The notes under the pieces are model-generated. The model worked only from the letters and a program-made list of their open reading frames with translations. It was not told the DNA's origin and made no database searches. Both the position numbers and the translations under genes were made by a program. DNA of 26,287 nt from a virus: positions 1 through 26,287 of IMG/VR virus record IMGVR_UViG_3300042346_000212; one strand, given 5' to 3'. This document shows, piece by piece, positions 6,281 through 12,959 of the stretch (the stretch's first letter is position 1; each line of letters starts with the position of its first letter).

Positions 6281-6660
6281 ACATCACCGAATTATCTAAC
6301 CGCTGGTTAGAATTAAAAGTTCAAGAAGATTACGTTATTTCAGAACGTCGATACATTGAAGATCAAATATCTTCTTTGATGAAGATACAGGAAACGCTCG
6401 AAGGCGTTGAAACAAAAAAAATTGGTAATTTTGTTATCAAAGTTACTGGACGAATTGACAGAAAAGTTAATTCAGAAATGCTACAAGAAATTGCGGCAGA
6501 AAATGGATTATCTGAGCATCTATCGGCTTTATTTAGATGGACACCTGCTATTAACATGACAGCGTGGAAAAGATGCTCACCCGAAATAACGAATGTTTTA
6601 CTTGGTGCTGTTACATCAAAACCTGGTAGACCATCATATAAAATCACAATTGAGGAATAA
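6277..6660 (+). CDS. Conserved phage protein next to Sak4 (DUF7173-like)
   Basis: A 127-aa protein starting at the ATG that overlaps the ATPase stop (ATGA); a longer frame upstream lies inside the ATPase gene. The N-terminal 45 residues look like a coiled coil (ELSNRWLELKVQEDYVISER). It is followed by VIKVTGRIDRKVNSEMLQEI, the block LSEHLSALFRWTPAINMTAW, and a C-terminal TSKPGRPSYKI. This pattern recurs in small phage proteins encoded between Sak4-type ATPases and DUF669 proteins. I recall it as DUF7173, but the name needs a profile search. Its function is unknown, presumably as an accessory of the recombination complex. Confidence 0.75.
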   Translation: MNITELSNRWLELKVQEDYVISERRYIEDQISSLMKIQETLEGVETKKIGNFVIKVTGRIDRKVNSEMLQEIAAENGLSEHLSALFRWTPAINMTAWKRCSPEITNVLLGAVTSKPGRPSYKITIEE

Positions 6661-6663
6661 GTC

Positions 6664-7146
6664 ATGGCATTTTTAGAACAAACATTTAGCGTAGAAGATT
6701 TACCAGTATCAACTAATAGTTATGAATTAGTACCAGAAGGTTGGTACACAGCAACTATTTCTGGTGCTGAAATTAAAACAACAAAAGCAGGTAATGGTCA
6801 GTATATTAATGTTAAATACACTATTGTTGGCCCAACACATCAAGGACGCATTGTGTTTGGCATGATTAACATTAAAAACCCAAATCCTCAAGCAGAAGAA
6901 ATTGGTCGCCAACAACTTGGTGAAATCATGCGTGCGATTGGTTTATCTAAAGTATCAGATACCGACCAATTAATTGGTGGAACATTGTCTATCAAAATTA
7001 AAATCACGCCAGCTAATGGCAATTATGAAGCATCAAACAGCGTAAATGGGTTTAAAACATCTGGCAATGGCATTGCACTTGCGCCAAAGGCAACATCAAT
7101 ATCACCAGCAGATGGCAAAGCACCACCACCTTGGGCAACTAAGTAA
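6664..7146 (+). CDS. DUF669 family protein, probable ssDNA-binding partner
   Basis: A 160-aa protein with the DUF669 signature: an N-terminal SYELVPEGWYTATISGAEIK (about 19-38), then GQYINVKYTIVGPTHQGRIVF and QLGEIMRAIGL. The fold is beta-rich and OB-like, and DUF669 proteins sit beside annealing recombinases, so a single-stranded DNA-binding role is likely. The tail APPPWATK is Pro-rich, not the acidic DDDIPF tip of bacterial SSB. The ribosome site GAGGAA overlaps the end of the preceding gene. A good terminator follows immediately. Confidence 0.85.
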   Translation: MAFLEQTFSVEDLPVSTNSYELVPEGWYTATISGAEIKTTKAGNGQYINVKYTIVGPTHQGRIVFGMINIKNPNPQAEEIGRQQLGEIMRAIGLSKVSDTDQLIGGTLSIKIKITPANGNYEASNSVNGFKTSGNGIALAPKATSISPADGKAPPPWATK

Positions 7147-7156
7147 GTAACAAAAT

Positions 7157-7182
7157 AAGGGCGTTTAACACACGCCCTTTTT
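7157..7182 (+). terminator. Rho-independent terminator after the DUF669 gene
   Basis: AAGGGCGT (7157-7164) and ACGCCCTT (7172-7179) enclose a 7-nt loop, followed by a T-tract. It lies between the DUF669 gene and the nuclease gene, so downstream genes need readthrough or their own promoter; none was clear. Confidence 0.8.
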
Positions 7183-7195
7183 CTTCGGAGTATTT

Positions 7196-8215
7196 ATGTT
7201 AATTCCAGAATCAAATCACTCTATATCCGTGCTAGTAGATAAAGCGCATCAAGACAGAAAAGAAAAGCCAAGACCACACATGGGCGGATCTATGCTTGGT
7301 CATTCTTGTGACCGATGGCTGTGGCTATCATTTAGATGGGCAGTGCAAGAAGAATTTGAAGGTAGACTGTTAAGATTGTTTAGACGCGGACACTTGGAGG
7401 AAGTCACCATTGTGTCAGATTTAAGATCTATTGGCATTCATATTGGCAATACATCTGAGCATCAATCGCGTGTTGATTTTGGATGTCATGTATCTGGATC
7501 GCTTGATGGCATTATATTTTCTGGCGTACCAGAAGCACCAAGCAAAAAACACATTTTAGAGGCCAAGACACACTCTTTAAAATCGTTTGATGATCTAGTC
7601 AAACATGGCGTAGAAAAGTCTAAGCAGATGCACTACATTCAAATGCAAGTGTATATGCAAGGATCTGGTATTGACCGTGCGCTTTATTATGCTGTCTGTA
7701 AAAACGATGATCGTATTTACACAGAGCGAGTTAAATTTGTGCCAGAAATAGCTGAAAAATATATCAGTCGTGGTCACAGGATTGTTAAGTCAGAGCGCAT
7801 GCCAGAACCACTTAGTCCAGATCCGAGCTGGTACGAATGCAAATTTTGTGCAGCGCATGAGTTTTGCCACAAAACAAAAATAACCAAACACGTTAACTGC
7901 CGAACCTGTGCGCATTCAACTGCAATGGATGACAGCACTTGGCGATGTGAACGCCATGACGCGGATGCTATACCAGTAGAATTTCAGCAAGTTGGCTGTG
8001 ACGCGCATGTGTTACATCCAGACCTTGTACCTTATCAACGCAAAGATTCACCAGACGGCAATCATGCGGTTTATGTAATTGATGGTGTAGACGTGATCAA
8101 TGGTGAAAATGGTTATAAGTCATCAGAGATAGTGGCAAACCCACAAGCGTGCATTAGTAACGATACTTTTATTGCTGATCTTAGAAATATATTTGACGGG
8201 AAGATAGTAGGATGA
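7196..8215 (+). CDS. PD-(D/E)XK nuclease with Fe-S-type and zinc-type cysteine clusters
   Basis: A 339-aa exonuclease-like protein. The PD-(D/E)XK core shows GSLDG (D104), ILEAKTH (E122, K124) and the QxxxY-type motif QMQVY (149-153), as in Cas4/AddB/RecB-family nucleases. C38 in GHSCDRW, together with C215, C218 and C224 (CKFCAAHEFC), gives the C...C-x2-C-x5-C pattern that holds a 4Fe-4S cluster in AddB/Cas4. A further set C235, C238, C251 and C268 may bind zinc, which makes the C-terminal extension unusual. It overlaps the next gene, an SF2 helicase, by 4 nt, so the two probably act together in DNA end processing. Ribosome site GGAG before the ATG. Confidence 0.85.
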   Translation: MLIPESNHSISVLVDKAHQDRKEKPRPHMGGSMLGHSCDRWLWLSFRWAVQEEFEGRLLRLFRRGHLEEVTIVSDLRSIGIHIGNTSEHQSRVDFGCHVSGSLDGIIFSGVPEAPSKKHILEAKTHSLKSFDDLVKHGVEKSKQMHYIQMQVYMQGSGIDRALYYAVCKNDDRIYTERVKFVPEIAEKYISRGHRIVKSERMPEPLSPDPSWYECKFCAAHEFCHKTKITKHVNCRTCAHSTAMDDSTWRCERHDADAIPVEFQQVGCDAHVLHPDLVPYQRKDSPDGNHAVYVIDGVDVINGENGYKSSEIVANPQACISNDTFIADLRNIFDGKIVG

Positions 8216-9810
8216 AACTCAGAGATTACCAACAACGATCTATAGATGAACTGTACAACTGGTTTAATGCTGGTCATAAAGGAAATCCTTGCATGGTGCT
8301 ACCAACAGGATCCGGAAAAAGTCATATTGTTGCCGCACTTTGCAAAGATGCACTTCAACAATGGCCAGAAACTAAAGTGTTAATGCTCACGCACGTTAAA
8401 GAATTGATTGCACAAAATGCTGAAAAAATGCGAGAGCATTGGCAAAATGCACCACTGGGTATTTATTCATCAAGTTTAAGAAAAAAACAACTTGGCGAAC
8501 CAATCACATTTGCTGGCATTCAATCTGTTCGAGATAAAGCGCACCAACTTGGACATATTGATTTAGTCATCATTGATGAGTGTCATTTGGTGTCGCATAA
8601 AAATGAGGGCGGTTATCGTAATTTATTATCAGATTTGAGTGTAATCAATCCACAATTGCGCGTAATCGGTTTGACTGCTACGCCATATCGTTTGAATCAC
8701 GGTTTGATTACAGACAAGCCAGCGTTGTTTGATGACATGTTGATGCCAGTCACCATTGAGTATTTAATCAGCAAAGGATTTTTATGCACTTTAAAATCCA
8801 AAGTGACAAAAACAAAACTTGATACCAGTGAAGTGCATAAGCGTGGTGGTGAATTTATTGAGTCAGAATTGCAAGCTGCTGTTGATACTGATGATAAAAA
8901 TAAAGACGTTGTGAGTGAAGTGATTAGGCTTGCTGGCGATAGAAAAGCCTGGTTGTTTTTTTGTTCTGGTATTGATCATGCCGAGCATGTAAAAGATATG
9001 CTAATTAGTAAAGGCATCACAGCAGAATGCGTTACTGGTAAAACGCCACAAGCGCAACGCGATAGAATTATTGCTGATTACAAATCTGGTAAAATTAAAG
9101 CGTTAACTAACGCCAATGTGTTGACAACCGGGTTTGATTATCCAGATATTGACTTGATTGCAATGCTTCGCCCAACGATGTCTGCTAGTCTTTATGTTCA
9201 GATGGCTGGACGTGGTATGCGTCCAAAGTCACACACAGATCATTGTTTAGTGCTAGATTTTGCTGGCGTGGTTGAAACGCATGGACCTATTACAAATGTA
9301 AAACCGCCAAATAAAAAAGAAGAAGGTAAAGGAGAGGCACCAGTTAAAGCATGCGATGAGTGTGCTGAATTAGTTGCTATATCAACTAAAGTTTGTCCAG
9401 CGTGCGGCTATAAATTTCCAGAGCCAGAAGAAGCATCATTGTCATTAAAACTTAGAAACGATGACATTATGGGTATTGAAGGCTCAGAAATGGAAGTGAC
9501 AAGCTGGAATTGGCGAAAGCATACATCTAAAGCATCTGGAAAAGATATGCTTGCTGTGACCTATTACGGTGCTTTATCTGATATACCAGTTACAGAGTAT
9601 TTGTGTATAACTCATGAAGGTTATGCGGGAAGCAAAGCGTATGATTTATTGTTTCATATAGCTAATAAAAGCAATTGTGAAAGCATTTATAGTTGTCATG
9701 AAGTGATGGATTTTTCAAATGTATTAAATGCAGCTAATCCACCATCATTAATTGAGTACACCAAAGATGGTAAATTTTATCGCGTAATAAATCGGAGTTG
9801 GGATGTATAA
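8212..9810 (+). CDS. Superfamily 2 DNA helicase with C-terminal zinc ribbon
   Basis: A 532-aa DEAD/DEAH-type helicase of the SSL2/UvsW-like phage class. It has an N-terminal Q-motif-like LRDYQQRSIDEL (3-14), Walker A PTGSGKS (31-37), IDECH (121-125), TATP (155-158) and motif VI QMAGRGMR (about 330-337). A CDEC...CPACGYKFP zinc ribbon follows near residue 380, then a roughly 130-residue C-terminal domain of unknown role. Proteins of this kind remodel recombination intermediates or restart forks in phages. It is translationally coupled to the upstream nuclease (ATGA) and overlaps the small Cys protein downstream. Confidence 0.92.
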   Translation: MKLRDYQQRSIDELYNWFNAGHKGNPCMVLPTGSGKSHIVAALCKDALQQWPETKVLMLTHVKELIAQNAEKMREHWQNAPLGIYSSSLRKKQLGEPITFAGIQSVRDKAHQLGHIDLVIIDECHLVSHKNEGGYRNLLSDLSVINPQLRVIGLTATPYRLNHGLITDKPALFDDMLMPVTIEYLISKGFLCTLKSKVTKTKLDTSEVHKRGGEFIESELQAAVDTDDKNKDVVSEVIRLAGDRKAWLFFCSGIDHAEHVKDMLISKGITAECVTGKTPQAQRDRIIADYKSGKIKALTNANVLTTGFDYPDIDLIAMLRPTMSASLYVQMAGRGMRPKSHTDHCLVLDFAGVVETHGPITNVKPPNKKEEGKGEAPVKACDECAELVAISTKVCPACGYKFPEPEEASLSLKLRNDDIMGIEGSEMEVTSWNWRKHTSKASGKDMLAVTYYGALSDIPVTEYLCITHEGYAGSKAYDLLFHIANKSNCESIYSCHEVMDFSNVLNAANPPSLIEYTKDGKFYRVINRSWDV

Positions 9811-9994
9811 AGAACCAGATTTTCTAGTTGAATATAAAAGATTGAAGGCATTGCCACCACCAAAGTGCTGTCATACCTGTGACTTTTACACTAAAAAAAC
9901 AATGTTTTGCTCAAAATATAATATGAATCCGCCAGAGGATTTTGTGAATACGCAAGACAATTGCCCTAACTACATTGAGGAGTTGCCATTCTGA
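9803..9994 (+). CDS. Small Cys-rich protein between helicase and VRR-NUC
   Basis: Sixty-three residues with CCHTC (22-26), C35 and C54 (DNCPNY), which could bind one zinc. It is a common-looking small phage protein. The start overlaps the helicase end by 8 nt and its stop shares a base with the next ATG, so it is locked into the operon. I do not recognise a specific function. Context suggests an accessory to the helicase or nuclease. Confidence 0.75.
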   Translation: MYKEPDFLVEYKRLKALPPPKCCHTCDFYTKKTMFCSKYNMNPPEDFVNTQDNCPNYIEELPF

Positions 9995-10347
9995 TGACTA
10001 TTGTTAAAGAAAAAATCCCATCCGAGCATCACGAACAAGCATTGCTTGTACAGTGGGTTAGACGCACATACCCTGGCGTTCTTATTCATTCAATTCCAAA
10101 TGGCGGCCATCGTAGCAAATCAGCGGCTGCTGCGTTAAAAGTAGAAGGAACCGTTGCAGGAATACCAGACTTGTTTATTCCTGCATGGAAACTTTGGGTG
10201 GAAATGAAACGCATCAAGGGCGGTGTTGTCAGTCCAGATCAAAAAAATATTATTGCTTATCTTGAAAGCGTAGGCTACCAAGTCATTGTTTGTAAAGGTT
10301 TTTTACATGCTAAGGAACAAATAGAACAATTTATTGTAAAAAATTAA
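9994..10347 (+). CDS. VRR-NUC domain nuclease
   Basis: A 117-aa stand-alone VRR-NUC domain: SEHHEQALLVQWVRR (10-24), the active-site block GIPDL (56-60) and WVEMKR (69-73, with E70 and K72), and SPDQKNI (80-86) with the motif Gln at 83. This matches the usual length of phage VRR-NUC proteins. These act on branched DNA such as Holliday junctions or flaps. It closes the recombination operon. A regulatory palindrome follows directly after the stop. Confidence 0.92.
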   Translation: MTIVKEKIPSEHHEQALLVQWVRRTYPGVLIHSIPNGGHRSKSAAAALKVEGTVAGIPDLFIPAWKLWVEMKRIKGGVVSPDQKNIIAYLESVGYQVIVCKGFLHAKEQIEQFIVKN

Positions 10348-10383
10348 CATTTTAATGTTTACTTCGTGAACAGGTATGATAAT
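10344..10383 (+). promoter_or_regulatory. Promoter/operator region for the gene at 10443
   Basis: TTAACATTTTAATGTTTA contains the palindrome AACATT-TT-AATGTT (10346-10359), closely similar to the candidate operator at 5524. A TATGATAAT stretch (10375-10383) could be the -10 region, with TTAATG (10352-10357) as a weak -35 at 17-bp spacing. The motif shared with the main promoter suggests common control. Confidence 0.4.
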
Positions 10384-10442
10384 CTATAGTCCAGTTCTGA
10401 GGAACGAAGACGAAAAATAATTAACTTACCGGAGTAAACAAA

Positions 10443-10727
10443 ATGTACACAGTAAAAACAAAAGACGTGGACGGATCAGAAACACGCAGATACAAAAATT
10501 ACCAAAACGCTGCAAAACGTTTTGAAGAAATGTCTGGTTATTCTTTACCAGAAGGAAAACGCAAATTTGCATTGGTATCTGACTTTGGATGCGTAGTGTC
10601 GTTTTTAGCAAGCGACGATGCAATCATTCCAGAAGTTGTACAAGATGACGATGCTGATTATTTTTACGATTGTGATACTCGTCAACAATACGTTGGGATA
10701 CCTCATCCTTGTGATTACGCTTATTAA
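10443..10727 (+). CDS. Hypothetical acidic protein (94 aa)
   Basis: Begins MYTVKTKDVDGSETRRYKNY, a basic and polar N-terminus, and ends in a very acidic segment (EVVQDDDADYFYDCD). There are three Cys and no membrane segment. A good ribosome site (GGAG) and its own upstream regulatory region support translation. It is the first gene of the small-ORF block, so it may be an early host-interaction protein. I do not recognise a family. Confidence 0.65.
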   Translation: MYTVKTKDVDGSETRRYKNYQNAAKRFEEMSGYSLPEGKRKFALVSDFGCVVSFLASDDAIIPEVVQDDDADYFYDCDTRQQYVGIPHPCDYAY

Positions 10728-10735
10728 TTATAAAA

Positions 10736-10773
10736 AACTGGGCGTAAACATGCGCCCAGTTCGCCCAACTTTT
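10736..10773 (+). terminator. Hairpin with displaced T-run, possible attenuator
   Basis: AACTGGGCG (10736-10744) pairs with CGCCCAGTT (10753-10761). The T-run (10769-10773) begins 7 nt after the stem rather than next to it, so this is not a canonical terminator. It may be an attenuator between the two flanking hypothetical genes. Confidence 0.4.
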
Positions 10774-10786
10774 TAGGAGTAAAAAA

Positions 10787-11041
10787 ATGAAAAAATTTAA
10801 AGTAGCTGTATCAAACATGGGTGGTTGGAATCACCTAGGCTCAATTGCCGTTAAAGGGGAATTTATCTCCACCGGTTTAATCGGTGGAAGTGATTTCATT
10901 GCTTCTAAACGCGCTGATGCAAACAAAAAGGCGCAGGATTGCGCAGACTGGAATTCGCAGTTTGATGACCAAATCGGCACAGCATTCTTAGTGTGCCGCA
11001 AAACACCTCGTAAGGGGTGGGTTGTTGTGGCTCAATTTTAG
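10787..11041 (+). CDS. Hypothetical protein (84 aa)
   Basis: An 84-aa soluble protein starting MKKFKVAVSNMGGW, with a beta-rich N-terminal half and a basic helix-like middle (KRADANKKAQDCADW), ending KTPRKGWVVVAQF. The ribosome site TAGGAG is strong. No family recognised. It is followed after 10 nt by the next gene, whose ribosome site AGGAGG overlaps this stop codon. Confidence 0.7.
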   Translation: MKKFKVAVSNMGGWNHLGSIAVKGEFISTGLIGGSDFIASKRADANKKAQDCADWNSQFDDQIGTAFLVCRKTPRKGWVVVAQF

Positions 11042-11051
11042 GAGGTGTGTT

Positions 11052-11357
11052 ATGTACGAAACAATAACCTTCCAAATTGTCACGCATGACAATTATGAAT
11101 TGACCGCTGAGGTCAAAGTGTTAATTACTGGTAGCTTTAGAGAAGCTACATTTCATCACGAAGCTGAGGATGAAAGAGAAATTGACATTGAAAATATTGC
11201 CATCTTTGATGAAGATGGTGATCCAGTTAATAAACCATCAAAAAGACTTATTGAAATTGTCGAAGAACATATCGACGACAATTTTATTGAGATTTATCGT
11301 GGTGCTACCACCATTGATGATTTCCATTCAGATTACAAATTGCGTGATCTGATTTAA
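11052..11357 (+). CDS. Hypothetical acidic protein (101 aa)
   Basis: Starts at the ATG directly after AGGAGGTGTGTT; an upstream in-frame ATG at 11022 lies inside the previous gene and lacks a site. The protein is strongly acidic (EAEDEREIDIENIAIFDEDG) and predicted beta-rich at the N-terminus. No Cys and no membrane segment. Function unknown; small acidic proteins in such blocks are often DNA mimics or inhibitors, but nothing here proves that. A terminator follows. Confidence 0.7.
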   Translation: MYETITFQIVTHDNYELTAEVKVLITGSFREATFHHEAEDEREIDIENIAIFDEDGDPVNKPSKRLIEIVEEHIDDNFIEIYRGATTIDDFHSDYKLRDLI

Positions 11358-11372
11358 CGAATACTCCTACTC

Positions 11373-11397
11373 GCACCGCACACGCGGTGCCTTTTTT
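11373..11397 (+). terminator. Rho-independent terminator
   Basis: GCACCGC (11373-11379) and GCGGTGC (11384-11390) close a tight ACAC loop, followed by C and six Ts. It separates the acidic protein gene from the small membrane-protein run. Confidence 0.85.
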
Positions 11398-11409
11398 GAG
11401 GTTAACAAA

Positions 11410-11556
11410 ATGATTGAATTTATAAAATTCCTAGACGACTCGGATGTCGCCTATTTGGTTATGCTTGCGCTTTTTTTAGCGATGGCAAAACTGCATTCCA
11501 AAGCCATGGAAGAAAACACCAGGCTCCGTAAAATTTTAAAGAAGGCAATGAGATGA
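11410..11556 (+). CDS. Tiny single-pass membrane protein (48 aa)
   Basis: Too short for a usual ORF threshold, but its stop overlaps the next ATG (ATGA). The sequence has a hydrophobic segment VAYLVMLALFLAMAKL (about 13-28) between an acidic N-terminus and a basic C-terminus (NTRLRKILKKAMR). The topology is probably N-out/C-in by the positive-inside rule. It could be a holin-like, superinfection-exclusion or host-takeover peptide; no family recognised. Confidence 0.5.
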   Translation: MIEFIKFLDDSDVAYLVMLALFLAMAKLHSKAMEENTRLRKILKKAMR

Positions 11557-11774
11557 AAATCAACCCAGTACAACAAATGATTGCTGAGGCAATTAATTCA
11601 AATGATCCAGCACACAATGTTGCGCTGGTTTGCACGGAGATCGTGCGTGGTTTAAGTTTCATTGCTAATGCCATTCCAGACAAGGAAGAACAGGATGCGT
11701 TTATTGAAACAGTCAGCAAACAGATCTATGCTGAGTTGGAAATACTACAACAAACAACACAATTTGAGGCATAA
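11553..11774 (+). CDS. Hypothetical helical protein (73 aa)
   Basis: Mostly helical: QQMIAEAINSNDPAHNVALVCTEIVRGLSF (about 7-36), then PDKEEQDAFIETVSKQIYAELEIL. One Cys. It overlaps the previous tiny ORF by 4 nt and ends 4 nt before the next start. The function is unknown. Confidence 0.65.
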   Translation: MKINPVQQMIAEAINSNDPAHNVALVCTEIVRGLSFIANAIPDKEEQDAFIETVSKQIYAELEILQQTTQFEA

Positions 11775-11778
11775 GACG

Positions 11779-12027
11779 ATGAGCGCAACTCTTTTACTAA
11801 CTTTATCATTTTTAACAGTCGATACCACCATCGACAAAAAAGGACGTACAACCACACATGAACGTATTGAATACACTACGAGTGTAATTCCCTACGATAG
11901 CCGCCAGGCATGTGCTAATGCGCAACAGGAATGGCAGTTTGCTGTTGGTGCTTACCAAATGAGCAAACGTCCCACTCGGATTATCACGGCTGTCTGCAAT
12001 GACAGCGCAACGGGAGTGGTAGAATGA
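11779..12027 (+). CDS. Small exported protein with two Cys (82 aa)
   Basis: I chose the ATG at 11779 over a longer frame from 11662, because the longer one lies inside the preceding gene. The N-terminus MSATLLLTLSFLTVD looks like a short signal or membrane segment. The body holds SRQACANAQQEW and a C-terminal TAVC, two Cys that could form a disulfide in the periplasm. It shares this layout with the 67-aa protein at 15554, so the two may be distant paralogues. Function unknown. Confidence 0.6.
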   Translation: MSATLLLTLSFLTVDTTIDKKGRTTTHERIEYTTSVIPYDSRQACANAQQEWQFAVGAYQMSKRPTRIITAVCNDSATGVVE

Positions 12028-12227
12028 AAGACAACGCAATTATTTGGTGCCTAATCGCATCATTTGTAGCCGGTGTTTTGGTTGGATTTGTTGCTGTGGC
12101 AACTATGCACCGTCATTACCATGAAGTGATTAAAACCAGTATTGGTGAATTTATCATCCATGACGGAAAGATTTACAGTGTTTACGAAATGGAACGCAAT
12201 GTTGCTGGGGATATGGTGGCGAGATGA
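12024..12227 (+). CDS. Small membrane protein (67 aa)
   Basis: Hydrophobic segment IIWCLIASFVAGVLVGFVAV (6-25), followed by a His-rich link (HRHYHE) and a soluble tail GEFIIHDGKIYSVYEMER. Predicted as one transmembrane helix. It overlaps both neighbours by ATGA-type junctions. It could be a phage membrane effector; no family assigned. Confidence 0.65.
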   Translation: MKDNAIIWCLIASFVAGVLVGFVAVATMHRHYHEVIKTSIGEFIIHDGKIYSVYEMERNVAGDMVAR

Positions 12228-12373
12228 CAAAAGATGAAGTTTACAATCGCCTGCAAATGGCGCAAAAAAACAAGAAGGAGCTGAAAAAGATTAAACTTCA
12301 GATTCTCAAAGAGATTGAACAACTTAAATTAATGCTTCGTGCATTAGAGGAGGAGGAACAATGGGCGAATTGA
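12224..12373 (+). CDS. Tiny Lys/Glu-rich coiled-coil protein (49 aa)
   Basis: Below normal ORF length but tightly overlapped (ATGA with the upstream stop). The sequence MTKDEVYNRLQMAQKNKKEL continues as a regular amphipathic helix to LRALEEEEQ and is probably a single coiled coil. Its 3' end holds GAGGAGGAGG, the strong ribosome site of the next tiny gene. Confidence 0.5.
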   Translation: MTKDEVYNRLQMAQKNKKELKKIKLQILKEIEQLKLMLRALEEEEQWAN

Positions 12374-12438
12374 TTTTTTGGACAGGCATTGTGGTTATGA
12401 TCGTCTGTTTTCTGGTGGAGTACGCTGATGGGAATTGA
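12361..12438 (+). CDS. Tiny membrane peptide (25 aa)
   Basis: MGELIFWTGIVVMIVCFLVE is a single hydrophobic helix followed by YADGN. It is preceded by the excellent ribosome site GAGGAGGAGG, which is the main reason to call it. It overlaps both the preceding and following tiny ORFs. Confidence 0.45.
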   Translation: MGELIFWTGIVVMIVCFLVEYADGN

Positions 12439-12505
12439 TGACGCAGCGGCACTTATTTTCTTTGTTTTGGGATTAATCTTGGCGGGAATATGGATATACC
12501 ATTAG
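12428..12505 (+). CDS. Tiny membrane peptide (25 aa)
   Basis: MGIDDAAALIFFVLGLILAG followed by IWIYH is a clean transmembrane helix with an acidic N-terminus. It starts inside the previous tiny ORF and ends inside the next. Two membrane peptides of equal length in a row suggest a pair acting together, but this is inference. Confidence 0.4.
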   Translation: MGIDDAAALIFFVLGLILAGIWIYH

Positions 12506-12648
12506 TAAAACCGATTGAAGCATTAACGCCAGTGCAGAGCGAATGCAAACACGAACATTGGCGTATTTATCAAAGTCGTGGGTATAGAGAATGCGATCAG
12601 TGCAAGATCCAACGACCAATCTTTAATGTTGTGAAGCATCAACGATGA
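12490..12648 (+). CDS. Small zinc-finger-like protein (52 aa)
   Basis: Contains C19-x-H21...C35-x2-C38 (ECKHEHW and ECDQCKIQRP), a likely single zinc site. The stop overlaps the next start (ATGA). The function is unknown. Small zinc ribbons of this type are frequent in phage early regions. Confidence 0.5.
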   Translation: MDIPLVKPIEALTPVQSECKHEHWRIYQSRGYRECDQCKIQRPIFNVVKHQR

Positions 12649-12959
12649 ACATTAGTCAGATATTTATCAACCTGTCGCCATTCTTGCGCGACAAGTTTAC
12701 AAGTGAAGTATTCACCTTGGGATTGGTGCATGAGTTGAATCAAAAGCAATTTGAGGTACGTTGCAAGCGACTCATTCGCCAGCATAATGGTGAAACCAGA
12801 AAATTATACAAGGCTCTTTCTAGGCTAAATGCAGCAGAAAGATTAAGATTTTTTGACGTAGTAAGTGGGGTAGATGATGGATCACAAAGAACTGTGCAAG
12901 ATCAAAGAGATTGTGAGATACAGTGCAAAAACTGGAAATTTTTATCGTGGTGGATCTGA
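12645..12959 (+). CDS. Hypothetical basic protein (104 aa), long overlap with next gene
   Basis: The first 75 residues (INLSPFLRDKFTSEVFTLGL onward to RLRFFDVVSG) look like a normal helical, basic protein. The last 28 (from DDGSQRTVQDQ) are read out of frame through the start of the HNH-like gene, an 86-nt overlap that is unusual for this compact but mostly 1-8 nt overlapping block. The tail may have been gained by loss of an original stop. No family recognised. Confidence 0.55.
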   Translation: MNISQIFINLSPFLRDKFTSEVFTLGLVHELNQKQFEVRCKRLIRQHNGETRKLYKALSRLNAAERLRFFDVVSGVDDGSQRTVQDQRDCEIQCKNWKFLSWWI

